From Alcanivorax sp. DSM 26293 (GTDB lineage Bacteria > Pseudomonadota > Gammaproteobacteria > Pseudomonadales > Alcanivoracaceae), in contig NZ_FNUM01000002.1 in NCBI RefSeq assembly GCF_900107995.1, forward strand, positions 1-64,000: a stretch of DNA of 64,000 nt. Reading direction: 5' to 3'. The notes under the pieces are model-generated. The model did no database searches. It saw nothing but the letters and a program-made list of their open reading frames with translations, and was not told where the DNA came from. Within the stretch, counting starts at the first letter, position 1. Each line of letters opens with the position of its first letter. The translations under genes were made by a program, and so were the position numbers. Positions 34,238-44,136 of this stretch are shown one piece after another.

Positions 34238-34542
34238 AATTTGTTTTCGAAGTGCGCGTGAAACCGGGCTTTACCGTGGAGGAATATGCCCAGGGTTGGG
34301 TGGAAGCCAGTGAAATCATTCAGCAAACCCCCGGGGCCCGTGGTACCTACCTGCATCGCAAGATCGGTCACCCCGATACGGTTCTGGCCATCGCCCATTG
34401 GGACAGCAAGGCCCACCGGGATGCCAAGGACGACAGCCGCAGTGAAAAGGTGAAAGCGATCCTGGCGAAGCACGCCAAGGTCTGTGAGGTCACGGTAATC
34501 GGGGAATTCGACGAACCGGAATGGCAGGTGCTGCCGGAATAG
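34234..34542 (+). CDS. Antibiotic-biosynthesis-monooxygenase-like ferredoxin-fold protein
   Basis: This 102-residue protein has the alternating beta-alpha pattern of dimeric alpha+beta barrels (MKFVFEVRVKPGFTVEEYAQGW, then TYLHRKIGHPDTVLAIAHWDS). It resembles small ABM/Dabb-type proteins, but key His/Asn positions cannot be checked. Coupled by ATGA overlap to mtfA. Function unknown; a joint role with MtfA is only positional inference. Confidence 0.65.
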   Translation: MKFVFEVRVKPGFTVEEYAQGWVEASEIIQQTPGARGTYLHRKIGHPDTVLAIAHWDSKAHRDAKDDSRSEKVKAILAKHAKVCEVTVIGEFDEPEWQVLPE

Positions 34543-34584
34543 GAGGCCTGCCGTAGCTCGTGGCCGCACCTTTATCACGAAGCC

Positions 34585-34767
34585 GCTGTAGGAGTTCCGC
34601 TTGGGGGACGAACCACGCGTCAGCGTGGAAATCAGGCGCAGAGTCTACCCGGGCTTCGGTCCGCAGCAGCAGAGCAACCGGCTCTCTAGAGTGATCAGGT
34701 GACGCCCGCATCGACTGTTTCTTCGCCAAGGCGCGGATTCGTCCCTCAAGAGGAACTCCTACAACAG
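34585..34767. repeat. Family B dispersed palindrome
   Basis: The left arm begins CTGTAGGAGTTCCGCTTGGG (34586 on) and the right arm GGATTCGTCCCTCAAGAGGAACTCCTACA ends at about 34767. The arms are imperfectly complementary and enclose about 120 bases with no gene. TAGGAGC-type ends recall REP-like elements of pseudomonads. Confidence 0.75.
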
Positions 34768-34782
34768 GGCGTTCGGGGATTT

Positions 34783-34811
34783 GAAACAAAAGAGCCGCCT
34801 TGCGGCGGCTC
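34783..34811 (-). terminator. Terminator of the minCDE operon
   Basis: On the minus strand a stem GAGCCGCC/GGCGGCTC with a 4-base loop is followed by TTTTGTTTC, 12 bases after the minE stop. Confidence 0.85.
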
Positions 34812-34822
34812 CTGAAGCCGAC

Positions 34823-35089
34823 TCAGGATTGCTGGGCGGCTTCTTCGGGCAGGGTGATGTTCAACTCGAGAATTTCGCAGCCGGATTCCCGGTCGAGCTG
34901 AATATTGACCGCATCCTGATCCACAGGAACATACTTGCGAACCACCTGCAGCAATTCTTCCTGCAGTTGCGGCAAGTAATCCGGTCCACCGCGGGTGGAA
35001 CGTTCCCGGGCCACAATAATCTGCAGGCGTTCCTTGGCCACCGATGCGGAGCTCTGCTTCTTGGGAAGCAGGTAACTGAAGATGCTCAT
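34823..35089 (-). CDS. minE: Cell division topological specificity factor MinE
   Basis: This 88-residue protein stimulates MinD ATPase and drives pole-to-pole oscillation of MinCD. The N-terminal membrane-targeting and MinD-binding part [31 protein letters not shown] and the C-terminal dimerisation domain are both present. It is the last gene of minCDE, 3 bases after minD. Confidence 0.95.
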   Translation of the reverse strand: MSIFSYLLPKKQSSASVAKERLQIIVARERSTRGGPDYLPQLQEELLQVVRKYVPVDQDAVNIQLDRESGCEILELNITLPEEAAQQS

Positions 35090-35092
35090 CCC

Positions 35093-35908
35093 TTAGCCTC
35101 CAAACAGACGGCCGAACAGACCTTTCTTGTTCACATTGACGAACCGATGGGGCAGTTGGTCGCCGAGGAAGCGGGCAACCGCATCGCTGTAAGCCTGACC
35201 GGCATCGGAATCGATATCCAGAATCACCGGGCTACCGGCGTTACTGGCGTTCAGCACCGCCTGGGATTCAGGAATCACGCCGAGCAGTTCAATGGCGAGA
35301 ATTTCCTGCACATCCTCTACGGACAGCATCTGGCCGTTCTCCACCCGTTCCGGTGAGTAGCGGGTCAGCAGCAGGCGAGCCGGGATATCCCCTTCACCCT
35401 GTTCGGCACGGCGTGTCTTGCTGGCCAGAATACCGATGATGCGATCGGAGTCCCGCACACTGGAGACTTCCGGGTTGGTCACGACGACCGCCTCGTCCGC
35501 GAAATACGCGGCCATCAGGGCACCTTTCTCGATACCGGCCGGGCTGTCGCAGATGATGTAGTCCATCTTCATGTCATCGCGCAGGGCGTTGAGTACGCCT
35601 TCCACACCTTCGGTGGTCAGGGCGTCCTTGTCGCGGGTCTGGGATGCGGGAAGGATGAACAGATTGTCCACCTTCTTGTCCTTGATCAGCGCTTGCTTGA
35701 TGTTTGCATCGCCACTGATCACATTGACCAGGTCATAGACCACTCGGCGCTCACAGCCCATGATCAGGTCCAGATTGCGCAGGCCCACATCAAAATCAAT
35801 CACGGTGGTTTTGAAACCGCGCAGGGCAAGGCCTGTGGCCAGCGCTGCACTGGTGGTGGTTTTGCCGACGCCACCCTTGCCGGATGTCACGACCACAATC
35901 TTCGTCAC
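35093..35908 (-). CDS. minD: Septum site-determining ATPase MinD
   Basis: This 271-residue ATPase has the deviant Walker A GKGGVGKTT at residues 10-18 and a C-terminal amphipathic helix (KGLFGRLFGG) that binds the membrane. Together with MinC it blocks FtsZ rings away from mid-cell. The start is GTG at 35908 with AAGGAG upstream. It lies between minC (41-base gap) and minE. Confidence 0.96.
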   Translation of the reverse strand: MTKIVVVTSGKGGVGKTTTSAALATGLALRGFKTTVIDFDVGLRNLDLIMGCERRVVYDLVNVISGDANIKQALIKDKKVDNLFILPASQTRDKDALTTEGVEGVLNALRDDMKMDYIICDSPAGIEKGALMAAYFADEAVVVTNPEVSSVRDSDRIIGILASKTRRAEQGEGDIPARLLLTRYSPERVENGQMLSVEDVQEILAIELLGVIPESQAVLNASNAGSPVILDIDSDAGQAYSDAVARFLGDQLPHRFVNVNKKGLFGRLFGG

Positions 35909-35949
35909 GCTCTTCTCCTTACCTTCGTCTTTCCGTGGCGCCAGCTACT

Positions 35950-36675
35950 CTAGCTCAGCGCGGTAAATTGCATGGCGTCACCGTCCAGGGACAGATACAC
36001 CGCCCGGTTTCGGTGCGCCTCGGGCAGATCTTCGGCTACCCGGTAATGGCCGGCAATGGACACCAGCTCGGCATTCAGTTGCTGGCAGAAAATACGGGCA
36101 CTGCCGTCGCCGCGGACGCCTGCCAGGGCGCGGCCACGCAGTTTGCTGTAGACATGGATATTGCCTTCCGCCATCAACTCGGCACCGGTGCTCACGGGCG
36201 CCAGCACGATCAGATCGCCACGGCTGTAGACCTGCTGCCCGGAACGGACCGGCTGATCCACCACCAGTGTCTCGATGCGCTGGGTGGCGGTGGGGACTTT
36301 CTCTTCTTCCACCTGCGGGGCCGGCTCACTGCGGCGCGGCACATCGCGGCCGCCAGACAGGCTCAGGGTACCCAGGCCCAACATGGCGGCGGTATCGCTA
36401 TCGATGCCGGTGGTGCGGGCCAGGGCCACCAGATTCACGCCCAGGCTGCGCAGGGTGTCCACTGCGGCCATCAGGGCCACCGGCTCCACCTCCAGGTCCT
36501 TGCTCACGTCAATGACAACCGGGGCTTCCTGCAGCCACTGGGCGGCATCTTCCAGCCGTTGGCTGACTTCCTGGTGCAACAGGTTGGCATCCAGATTTTT
36601 CAGTTGCAGGACCGTCATCATCAGCATGCGGCCCTTGAATTCGAGAACGGTATTTTCTTCGACGACTGCTGTCAT
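35950..36675 (-). CDS. minC: Septum formation inhibitor MinC
   Basis: This 241-residue protein inhibits FtsZ polymerisation. The N-terminal domain (about 1-105, TVLQLKNLDANLLHQEVSQRL) is followed by a linker and the C-terminal beta-helix domain (about 140-240, VRSGQQVYSRGDLIVLAPVSTGAELMAEGNIHVYSKLRGRALAGVRGD), which binds MinD. The start is set at ATG 36675 (MTAVVEEN) with AGGTCAGGA upstream; the longer frame to 36771 is not expected in MinC. First gene of the minCDE operon. Confidence 0.93.
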   Translation of the reverse strand: MTAVVEENTVLEFKGRMLMMTVLQLKNLDANLLHQEVSQRLEDAAQWLQEAPVVIDVSKDLEVEPVALMAAVDTLRSLGVNLVALARTTGIDSDTAAMLGLGTLSLSGGRDVPRRSEPAPQVEEEKVPTATQRIETLVVDQPVRSGQQVYSRGDLIVLAPVSTGAELMAEGNIHVYSKLRGRALAGVRGDGSARIFCQQLNAELVSIAGHYRVAEDLPEAHRNRAVYLSLDGDAMQFTALS

Positions 36676-36976
36676 TCCTGACCTGTTGTCCGAGGGGCAA
36701 AGGACGCGGGACAGTCTCCAGGCGGAGGCTCTCCGGAGCACGTCTGGCCCGGTGGGGCGTAATTTTGGCAAAGCCTAGACGAAAGCGGCGAGCCGTAAAA
36801 GCGCCAAAAGGGTGATATGAATGTTAAATCTGCGTGATATCCCGGTGACAGCGTAATAACTGGTGGAAAAAGCAGCACTTTCCCTGTCGACGTGGCCTTG
36901 TGGCTTTTTGTGAAACTGTGGACGAGTTGGCGACCTTGCCAAAAATCTCCAGTAGGAGGCTGCTGCGACGAAGCCG

Positions 36977-37160
36977 CTGTAGGAGCTATGCTTGCATGGC
37001 GAACCGCGCTTGCGCGGAAATCGCCCGAGGGCGATCAGGAATCTCAGAGCTCGACAGGTGTCTCCAGAAACGATGGCGGATAAATGTTGACTTCTGCCGC
37101 CTCGCTACGCTCGGTTCGCATGTCGCAGATCCCCCTGGGGGGACAAGCATAGCTCCTACG
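36977..37160. repeat. Family B dispersed palindrome, long spacer
   Basis: Left arm CTGTAGGAGCTATGCTTGCA (36977 on) and the end of the right arm, TGCAAGC-like GACAAGCATAGCTCCTACGG (37141-37160), are complementary at their tips. A second inverted pair GGCGAACC (36998-37005) / GGTTCGC (37113-37119) lies inside. The rest of the 36676-37229 gap shows no gene; the minC promoter must lie at its left end. Confidence 0.75.
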
Positions 37161-37184
37161 GGGGGGGGCTTCGGAGTATAGGGG

Positions 37185-37221
37185 AAAGGAAAAAGCGGAG
37201 GGGCTTTGCGGCCACCTCCGC
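37185..37221 (-). terminator. Terminator of fadE
   Basis: On the minus strand a stem GCGGAGG/CCTCCGC is followed by TTTTTCCTTT, 8 bases after the fadE stop. Confidence 0.75.
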
Positions 37222-37229
37222 CTGGTGGG

Positions 37230-39686
37230 TCACATCATCGGCCGCTCTGCGTGCACGTTGACGTCCTTCAGCTCCATATCGAAGGCGTCGGTGAGCAGGC
37301 AGTCGTAGCGCATGGCATCGTACTCGTTCACCGCCTCTACCTGATCGGCGTCGATGATGCCCTTGCTGGCGGCATCCTGCAGCTTCTCCAGCATGGTCTT
37401 GCCTTCCAGTTGGCCCTTGCCATCGGCTTTCAGGAACGCCAGATAGGCCGGCTCGACTTCCAGCAGTTTGTTGAAGGTTGCCTCCACGCGACCGATGGAA
37501 TCCTCCGGGTCCTGGGAGATATAGGCCGGCTCCGCCAGGGCATCGCGTACCGAGCTGGGCGCCATGATCATGTCACCCAGAGTACGGATCTGGTCGTCGC
37601 TGGGGGCCTGGGCCTTGCAGGGACGACCGAACGGGAAGAACAACCCTTTCAGCAGGTAGCCGACACCAAAGAAGCCGAAGTTGCGGTAGAAGGCTTCCAG
37701 AGCGTCGTGGGCCTTGCTGAAGGACCGGCGCAGCGCATAGCTGGCATGGGCGTCATTGGCCTCGTCCCGTGGCAGGGTAGCGTGGTACTTGAGAATGGAG
37801 CAGGCAATCAGCAGCTGGCTGTGCACATCCCCCAGTCGAGCCGAGAGCAGCTCGCGGCGCTTGAGGTCGCCACCCAGCAGGGCCAGTGCCATGTCGGCCG
37901 TGCTGGAGAGCACCGCGCTGTAGCGGTTCACCAGTCGATACCAGGGCGCGCTGAAGGCGTCCGCGTTGCCCGGCGCATCGGACAGATAGGGCCCGGCCAA
38001 TGCCTGGATAATGCCGCTGCTGATATTGCCCAGGGTATGCCCGGCGTGGGAGAAGAACAGGGCATCGAAATCCTGCAGCCCCTGTTTCTTGTCTTCCGCC
38101 TGAATGGCCTGCAATTCATCGTACAGGTACGGGTGGCAGCGCATGGCGCCCTGACCAAAGATCATCAGGGAGCGGGTGAGGATGTTGGCCCCTTCCACGG
38201 TAATGGCGATCGGTGTGGACTGGTAGGGCAGGGCCAGGAAGTTACGCGGCCCCAACTGGATACCGCGACCGCCGGCGATGTCCATGCCGTGGTTGATCAG
38301 CTCACGCATCATTTCCGTGGCATGGTATTTGGCCATGGCGGTGACCACCGACGGTGCACCGTCTTCCAGCGAACGGGTGACCAGGTGGCGGTAGGCTTCC
38401 AGGGTGTAGCCGATGGCGGCCACTTCCGCGGACGCTTCCTGTACCCCTTCAAATTGCCCCACAGCGGTATTGAACTGGCGACGAATCCGGCCGAAGGCAC
38501 CGGTCATCCGGTAGCCGATTTCGCCGCTGGCGGTGGCCAGGGCAGGCAGGGAGACACCGCGACCGGCGCCCAGACATTCGATCAGCATGCGCCAACCGCG
38601 GCCGGCCATCTCCGGCCCGCCAATGATCACATCCAGCGGAACGAACACGTCCTTGCCGTTAATGGGGCCGTTCATGAACGGGGAGCCCGGGTAATGGCGG
38701 CGGCCGATTTCCACTCCGGGAGTGTCGGCAGGAATCAGCGCACAGGTAATACCCAGCTCTTCCTTGTCGCCGAGCAGTTTTTCCGGGTCGTAGAGCTTGA
38801 AGGCCAGACCCACCACGGTGGCCACCGGGGCCAGAGTGATCCAGCGCTTGGCAAAATTCAGGCGCATGCCCAGCACTTCCTTGCCGTCAATCTCGCCTTT
38901 ACAGATCACCCCGGTGTCCGGAATGGCGCCGGCGTCAGAGCCCGCTTCCGGACCGGTCAGGCCGAAGCAGGGGATCTCGTCACCCTTGGCCAGGCCCGGC
39001 AGCCAGCGGTCCTTCTGTTCCTGGGTGCCGTATTCGGCCAGCAATTCACCGGGTCCCAGGGAATTGGGGACCATGGCGGTGACTGCAGCGGTCAGGGAGC
39101 GGGTGGCGATCTTGCTCATGATGCGGCTTTGCGCATAGGGAGAGAACGCTTTACCACCGTATTCCTTGGGGATGATCAGACTGAAAAAGCCTTTGTGCTT
39201 GAGGAAATCCCAGACTTCTTCGGGCAGATCCTTCAACTCGTGGAAAATTTTCCACTCATCCAGCATGTCGCACAGTTCCTGGACCTCGTTGTCCAGAAAC
39301 GCCTGCTCTTCGTCAGTGAGGGTAGAAAACTGGATATGGGCAAATTTTTCCCAATCCGGTCGGCCGGAGAACAGGTCGGTCTCGAACCAGGTGGTGCCCG
39401 CTTCAATGGCTTCACGCTCGGTGTCGCCAATGGCCGGCATAACTTTTCCCAGCGCGTTGTAGACCGGCTTGGTAATGAATTTTTGCCGCAGATCCACATG
39501 ATTGAGCAGAGCGACACCGGCCGCCAGCAGAATCAGGGAAATCGGGTGAACCAGCCAGGGGGCCAGGAAAGCGCTCAACAGCCAGACTACTACAAAGACA
39601 GTGCTGCCTATGCCGCGACTGATTCGCTGGTAGAACAGGGTCATCAGCGTGGCAATTAACACTACAATAGCCAACAGGCTAAGCAT
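37230..39686 (-). CDS. fadE: Acyl-CoA dehydrogenase FadE
   Basis: This 818-residue enzyme carries out the first step of beta-oxidation, passing electrons to ETF. The length matches E. coli FadE (814). Two N-terminal hydrophobic stretches (about 3-22 and 30-65) attach it to the membrane. The acyl-CoA dehydrogenase core (about 115-540) has GKAFSPYAQSRIMSK, CFGLTGPEAGSDAG (flavin/substrate contact) and ITVEGANILTRSLMIFGQGA, where the Glu of VEGAN is the probable catalytic base. ATG 39686 has AAGGAG upstream; a start at 39758 does not. It works with etfBA and ETF-QO elsewhere in this window. Confidence 0.93.
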   Translation of the reverse strand: MLSLLAIVVLIATLMTLFYQRISRGIGSTVFVVVWLLSAFLAPWLVHPISLILLAAGVALLNHVDLRQKFITKPVYNALGKVMPAIGDTEREAIEAGTTWFETDLFSGRPDWEKFAHIQFSTLTDEEQAFLDNEVQELCDMLDEWKIFHELKDLPEEVWDFLKHKGFFSLIIPKEYGGKAFSPYAQSRIMSKIATRSLTAAVTAMVPNSLGPGELLAEYGTQEQKDRWLPGLAKGDEIPCFGLTGPEAGSDAGAIPDTGVICKGEIDGKEVLGMRLNFAKRWITLAPVATVVGLAFKLYDPEKLLGDKEELGITCALIPADTPGVEIGRRHYPGSPFMNGPINGKDVFVPLDVIIGGPEMAGRGWRMLIECLGAGRGVSLPALATASGEIGYRMTGAFGRIRRQFNTAVGQFEGVQEASAEVAAIGYTLEAYRHLVTRSLEDGAPSVVTAMAKYHATEMMRELINHGMDIAGGRGIQLGPRNFLALPYQSTPIAITVEGANILTRSLMIFGQGAMRCHPYLYDELQAIQAEDKKQGLQDFDALFFSHAGHTLGNISSGIIQALAGPYLSDAPGNADAFSAPWYRLVNRYSAVLSSTADMALALLGGDLKRRELLSARLGDVHSQLLIACSILKYHATLPRDEANDAHASYALRRSFSKAHDALEAFYRNFGFFGVGYLLKGLFFPFGRPCKAQAPSDDQIRTLGDMIMAPSSVRDALAEPAYISQDPEDSIGRVEATFNKLLEVEPAYLAFLKADGKGQLEGKTMLEKLQDAASKGIIDADQVEAVNEYDAMRYDCLLTDAFDMELKDVNVHAERPMM

Positions 39687-39905
39687 GGTGATCTCCTTTG
39701 CCGTGAACCCGGGCAAACAGGGGCCCAGGTTGTTTTGAATACAATCCAGCGTACTCAAAGGTCATGTACATGGCGTGAAGCCTTACAGACCTTACTGTCT
39801 TGAGTCTAACCCGTGAAAGTGATCAGTTGCACAGGATTTAACCGGATTTAATGGCAGCCATCCCTTACAATTACGTGCAGATTCAAAGCTTTCAGGAGCA
39901 AGGCG

Positions 39906-40775
39906 TTGCAAGCGAACAACTACATCATTGAAGCAACTGAACAGAACATTCAGCAAATTCTTGAGCAGTCCCGGCAGGTGCCGGTGATTGTGGATTTCTG
40001 GGCCAGCTGGTGCCAACCCTGTCAGCAGATGGCGCCGATACTGGAGCGCCTTGTCAATGAGTACCAGGGCAAGGTGATCCTGGCCAAGGTCAACGCGGAT
40101 GAGCAACAGATGCTGGCCAGCCAGTTCGGCGTGCGCAGTCTGCCCAGCTTGAAGCTGGTCTATCAAGGGCAATTGGTCAGTGAGCTGGATGGTGCCCAGA
40201 CGGAGGGGGCGCTGCGGCAGTGGCTGGCACCGGTGGTCGATCCCGAGGCTGCTGAACAGCAGCAGGAAGAGGGCTTTATCGAGCAGATCCGCATGGCCAT
40301 CGACGCCGGCCATGGTGAGCAAGCGGAAGCCGCCCTGCGACAGACCCTGCAGCAGAGCCCGGACAAGCACGCCATCCGCGCCATGCTGGTGGAATACCTG
40401 CTCGGCGAGGGGCGGCTGGACGATGCGCAGTCGATATTGGCGGAAGTGACGGAAGATGCGGAGCCGCTTCGCCCGTTCCGGGCCCGCTTTGCGTTGCTGG
40501 AAAAGCTGGAAGGGGAGAGTGTGTCCCTGGCCGAACTGCGCCAGCGAATCAATGATCAGGCCACACCGGAGGATCTCCATGCCTTCGGCCTGCAGGCCGC
40601 CGCCGCCGGCCAGTTCCAGCCAGGGCTGGAGGCCTTGCTACAGTTGTTGCGGGATCACCGGGATTTCCGTGACGGCATTGCCCGCAGCGCGCTGCTGGAA
40701 GTGTTCGAGTGCCTGCCCAAGGGCGATCCCCTGGCCAGCGAATACCGGCGCAAGATGTTCAACTACCTTTACTGA
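39906..40775 (+). CDS. cnoX: Thioredoxin-TPR co-chaperone CnoX (YbbN)-like
   Basis: This 289-residue protein joins an N-terminal thioredoxin domain to a C-terminal TPR domain (about 120-285), the CnoX/YbbN layout. E. coli CnoX guards substrates against over-oxidation and hands them to GroEL and DnaK. Here the site is a full CxxC (W35-C36-Q-P-C39), whereas E. coli CnoX has lost one Cys, so redox activity is likely. The start is the rare codon TTG at 39906, chosen because AGGAG lies 8 bases upstream and no in-frame ATG fits. Confidence 0.88.
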   Translation: MQANNYIIEATEQNIQQILEQSRQVPVIVDFWASWCQPCQQMAPILERLVNEYQGKVILAKVNADEQQMLASQFGVRSLPSLKLVYQGQLVSELDGAQTEGALRQWLAPVVDPEAAEQQQEEGFIEQIRMAIDAGHGEQAEAALRQTLQQSPDKHAIRAMLVEYLLGEGRLDDAQSILAEVTEDAEPLRPFRARFALLEKLEGESVSLAELRQRINDQATPEDLHAFGLQAAAAGQFQPGLEALLQLLRDHRDFRDGIARSALLEVFECLPKGDPLASEYRRKMFNYLY

Positions 40776-41467
<692 letters not shown>

Positions 41468-41477
41468 GGGGGCCACG

Positions 41478-42764
41478 ATGAAATCATTACTTGCTGTCCT
41501 GTTGATGCTGCCCTCACTGGCCCTGGCCGATGGCCTGGATACCGGTGACACCGCCTGGATTCTGACTGCCACCGCCCTGGTGCTGTTCATGACCATTCCG
41601 GGTCTGAGCCTGTTCTATGGCGGTCTGGTGCGTAGCAAAAACGTGCTGTCCGTCCTGATGCAATGTTTTGCCATTACCTGTGCGGTATCGCTGGTGTGGC
41701 TGATCTGCGGTTACTCGCTGGCGTTTTCCGATGGCGGCAGCATGAATGCCTGGATTGGCGGTCTGGACCACGCTTTCTTTGCCGGCATCGGCAAGGACAC
41801 GCTGGAAGGCACGCTGCCGAAAAGCCTGCACGGCTTGTTCCAGATGACCTTCGCCATTATTACCCCGGCGTTGATTGTGGGTGCCTTTGCCGAGCGTATG
41901 CGTTTCGGCCCCATGCTGGCGTTCTCCGTGCTCTGGCTGCTGGGTGTCTACGTGCCTGTCTGCCACTGGGTATGGGGCGGCGGCTGGTTGGCTGATCTGG
42001 GCCTGTATGACTTCGCCGGCGGCACCGTGGTGCATATCACGGCCGGTGTGGCAGCCCTGGTGGCGGCACTGGTCCTGGGGGGGCGCAAGGGCTTCCCGGG
42101 GCAGGGCATGCTGCCGCACAACATGACCATGACCGTGACCGGTGCCGGCATGCTGTGGGTAGGCTGGTTCGGCTTCAACGGTGGCTCGGCACTGGCTGCT
42201 GGCGGCGATGCGGCCATGGCCATGCTGGTGACGCATATTTCTGCGGCAGCAGGCTCGCTGGCCTGGATCACCATGGAGTGGAAGAAATTCGGCAAGCCCT
42301 CGGCGCTGGGTATTGCCACCGGTATGGTGGCTGGCCTGGGTACCATTACCCCGGCATCCGGTTTTGTCGGTCCGGCGGCGGCGCTGGTGATCGGTCTTTC
42401 CGCGGGCGTGATCTGCTTCTACGCGGTGATTTTCATCAAGCACAAGTTGAAGATCGACGACTCCCTGGATGTCTTCCCGGTGCACGGGGTGGGTGGCATT
42501 CTCGGTACCCTGTTTGCCGGTATCTTTGCCTCCACCGAGCTGGGTCTGTTCTCCGGTTACGGGTTTGCCAAGCCGGAGTTCACCATGCTGGATCAGTTCG
42601 GTGTTCAGGCACTGGGTGTGGTCGCCACGTTTGTCTACACCGCCGTGGTGACCTGGGTGTTGCTGAAGCTGGTTGGTCTGTTCGCGGAACTGCGGGTGGA
42701 AAGCGACGAAGAAACCCAGGGGCTGGATATTGCCCTTCATGAAGAGCGCGGTTACGACCTTTGA
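41478..42764 (+). CDS. amtB: Ammonium transporter AmtB
   Basis: This 428-residue transporter has a signal peptide (about 1-18, MKSLLAVLLMLPSLALA) and eleven membrane helices. The pore histidines lie in FAGGTVVHITAGVAAL and VFPVHGVGGILGTLF. It moves ammonium into the cell and is blocked by unmodified GlnK, encoded just upstream. A terminator follows at 42788. ATG 41478 matches the family start. Confidence 0.95.
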   Translation: MKSLLAVLLMLPSLALADGLDTGDTAWILTATALVLFMTIPGLSLFYGGLVRSKNVLSVLMQCFAITCAVSLVWLICGYSLAFSDGGSMNAWIGGLDHAFFAGIGKDTLEGTLPKSLHGLFQMTFAIITPALIVGAFAERMRFGPMLAFSVLWLLGVYVPVCHWVWGGGWLADLGLYDFAGGTVVHITAGVAALVAALVLGGRKGFPGQGMLPHNMTMTVTGAGMLWVGWFGFNGGSALAAGGDAAMAMLVTHISAAAGSLAWITMEWKKFGKPSALGIATGMVAGLGTITPASGFVGPAAALVIGLSAGVICFYAVIFIKHKLKIDDSLDVFPVHGVGGILGTLFAGIFASTELGLFSGYGFAKPEFTMLDQFGVQALGVVATFVYTAVVTWVLLKLVGLFAELRVESDEETQGLDIALHEERGYDL

Positions 42765-42787
42765 TTACTGTGTTATGACCGTCATCG

Positions 42788-42817
42788 AAAAGCCCGGCCC
42801 AGTGCCGGGTTTTTTGT
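42788..42817 (+). terminator. Terminator of glnK-amtB
   Basis: The stem CCCGGC/GCCGGG is followed by TTTTTTG, about 25 bases after the amtB stop. Confidence 0.85.
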
Positions 42818-42958
42818 CCCGGATAGACGTGGATTGTGCTATTGCCACCCCCTGGGGCTTTCTATAAGGTACGGGTAAGTTTCGAACGCTCGTTTGAATG
42901 GCGATGCCGGTTTATGCGGGGTGTCGAAGCCACAACGATAGGTCAAGGAGATATAAGA

Positions 42959-43345
42959 ATGAGCCTGGAATTTTTGTCTGACGAGTGGTTTGCGAAGGTA
43001 AAAGAGATCCGTGACGGTGCCGGCGATGTGGAAACTCCGGCTGCCCTGGCAGACCTGGTAATCAACATCACCGTATCCGGTGATAACGGTGACAAGGAAA
43101 TGGCGCTGGTAGGCGGCATGATTGAAGAAGGTCACCACGCGGATGCGCCGACCACCATGATTCTGCCCGCCGACCTGGCCAAGCGCATCTTCATCGAAGG
43201 TGACCAGTCCGCCGGCATGCAAGGCTTCATGAGCGGCCAGATCCGCATCGAAGGGGACATGAGCAAGCTGATGGCGCTGCAAACTGCACAGCCTTCTGCT
43301 GACCAGGTTGCCCTGATGAAGCAGATCCAGGAAGTGACTGCCTGA
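42959..43345 (+). CDS. SCP2 sterol-binding-like protein
   Basis: This 128-residue protein has the fold of SCP2 lipid-carrier domains: MSLEFLSDEWFAKVKEIRDG at the start, then a beta-rich half with GHHADAPTTMILPADLAKRIF and MQGFMSGQIRIEGDMSKLMALQ. It probably binds a fatty acyl chain or acyl-CoA in a hydrophobic cavity. AAGGAG lies 8 bases before ATG 42959. Separate unit with its own terminator. Confidence 0.85.
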   Translation: MSLEFLSDEWFAKVKEIRDGAGDVETPAALADLVINITVSGDNGDKEMALVGGMIEEGHHADAPTTMILPADLAKRIFIEGDQSAGMQGFMSGQIRIEGDMSKLMALQTAQPSADQVALMKQIQEVTA

Positions 43346-43380
43346 TATAACGACGCTGTCGTTTATCCGGAGTCTTTCCC

Positions 43381-43412
43381 CAATGCCCGCCTTGTGCGGG
43401 CATTGTTGTTTC
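43381..43412 (+). terminator. Terminator after the SCP2 gene
   Basis: The stem AATGCCCGC/GCGGGCATT with a 5-base loop is followed by GTTGTTT. Confidence 0.75.
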
Positions 43413-43423
43413 TAGGGGAATCA

Positions 43424-43510
43424 GTTACGAGGAGCGAGTCACGAGTGACGAAAAGCAGAGCCGCGACGGGTTGTTTGGGTTAGTGCTTTCGCTCCTCGCT
43501 CCTCGTAACG
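43424..43510. repeat. Family A dispersed palindrome
   Basis: Left side GTTACGAGGAGCGAGTCACG and right side CGCTCCTCGCTCCTCGTAAC are near-perfect reverse complements at their ends. It lies between the SCP2 and mobA genes, which converge. Confidence 0.85.
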
Positions 43511-43515
43511 CGTTC

Positions 43516-44058
43516 TTATATCTCTTTGTGATTCAGATTCTGTAGCGGCGTGGCCACGGCCACCGGGTGCACAGGGACCTGCTCCAGCCAGCCGTAGGCG
43601 CTACGACCCCCGTTATCCAGATAGCCATGCAGGGACGCACGCCAGGGTTCCGCGTACAGCGCCAGGCAAAGGGGCTGGCGGCGTATCGGGTCCTGGGCCA
43701 CACAGACGTGATCCGGCCCGGCCTTTTTCAGCAGGTCGCCGGGCATGGGGCCGGGGGGTTGTACCAGGTCGCAGGGCAGGCACAGACAGAGTCCCTGGCT
43801 GGCATCCAGTGCCGCTTCCAGCCCGGCCATGGGCCCCTGGAATCCGTCCCGTTCATCGCTGACCACCTGATCCGCCCAGTGCCGGTAGGTGGTCTGGTTG
43901 CGATTGGCGCTGATCACGATGCGGGCGGGGGAGGGTGTCAGGTGATCCAGCAGGTGGGCAATCAGCGGTTTGCCGTCCAGTTCCAGTAATCCCTTGTCGG
44001 CGCCGCCCATTCGTTTTCCCTGGCCGCCCGCCAGGATGATCAGGGTATAGTTTTCCAC
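43516..44058 (-). CDS. mobA: Molybdenum cofactor guanylyltransferase MobA
   Basis: This enzyme of about 180 residues attaches GMP to molybdopterin. The GTP-binding signature LAGGQGKRMGGADKGLL lies at the N-terminus, and CDLVQPPGP holds the metal-binding Asp. The start is taken as GTG 44058 because AAGGAG lies 6 bases upstream; a TTG at 44064 would overlap that site. Its presence implies molybdoenzymes elsewhere in the genome. Divergent from the helicase gene. Confidence 0.9.
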   Translation of the reverse strand: MENYTLIILAGGQGKRMGGADKGLLELDGKPLIAHLLDHLTPSPARIVISANRNQTTYRHWADQVVSDERDGFQGPMAGLEAALDASQGLCLCLPCDLVQPPGPMPGDLLKKAGPDHVCVAQDPIRRQPLCLALYAEPWRASLHGYLDNGGRSAYGWLEQVPVHPVAVATPLQNLNHKEI

Positions 44059-44136
44059 GCCCAACTCCTTTGGGGTTCCGCAGGTGAATGGTATGCTCTG
44101 TCGCTTGCTTCCCTTCCGACATCCTCAGGACATCGT

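Noticed and set aside
37206-39659. Rightward 817-codon open frame opposite fadE
   Set aside because: Antisense of a full-length FadE; Gly/Gln/His-rich without domains.
39763-39772. CATGTACATG palindrome upstream of fadE as an operator
   Set aside because: Too short and common to support; no second copy at related genes in the window.
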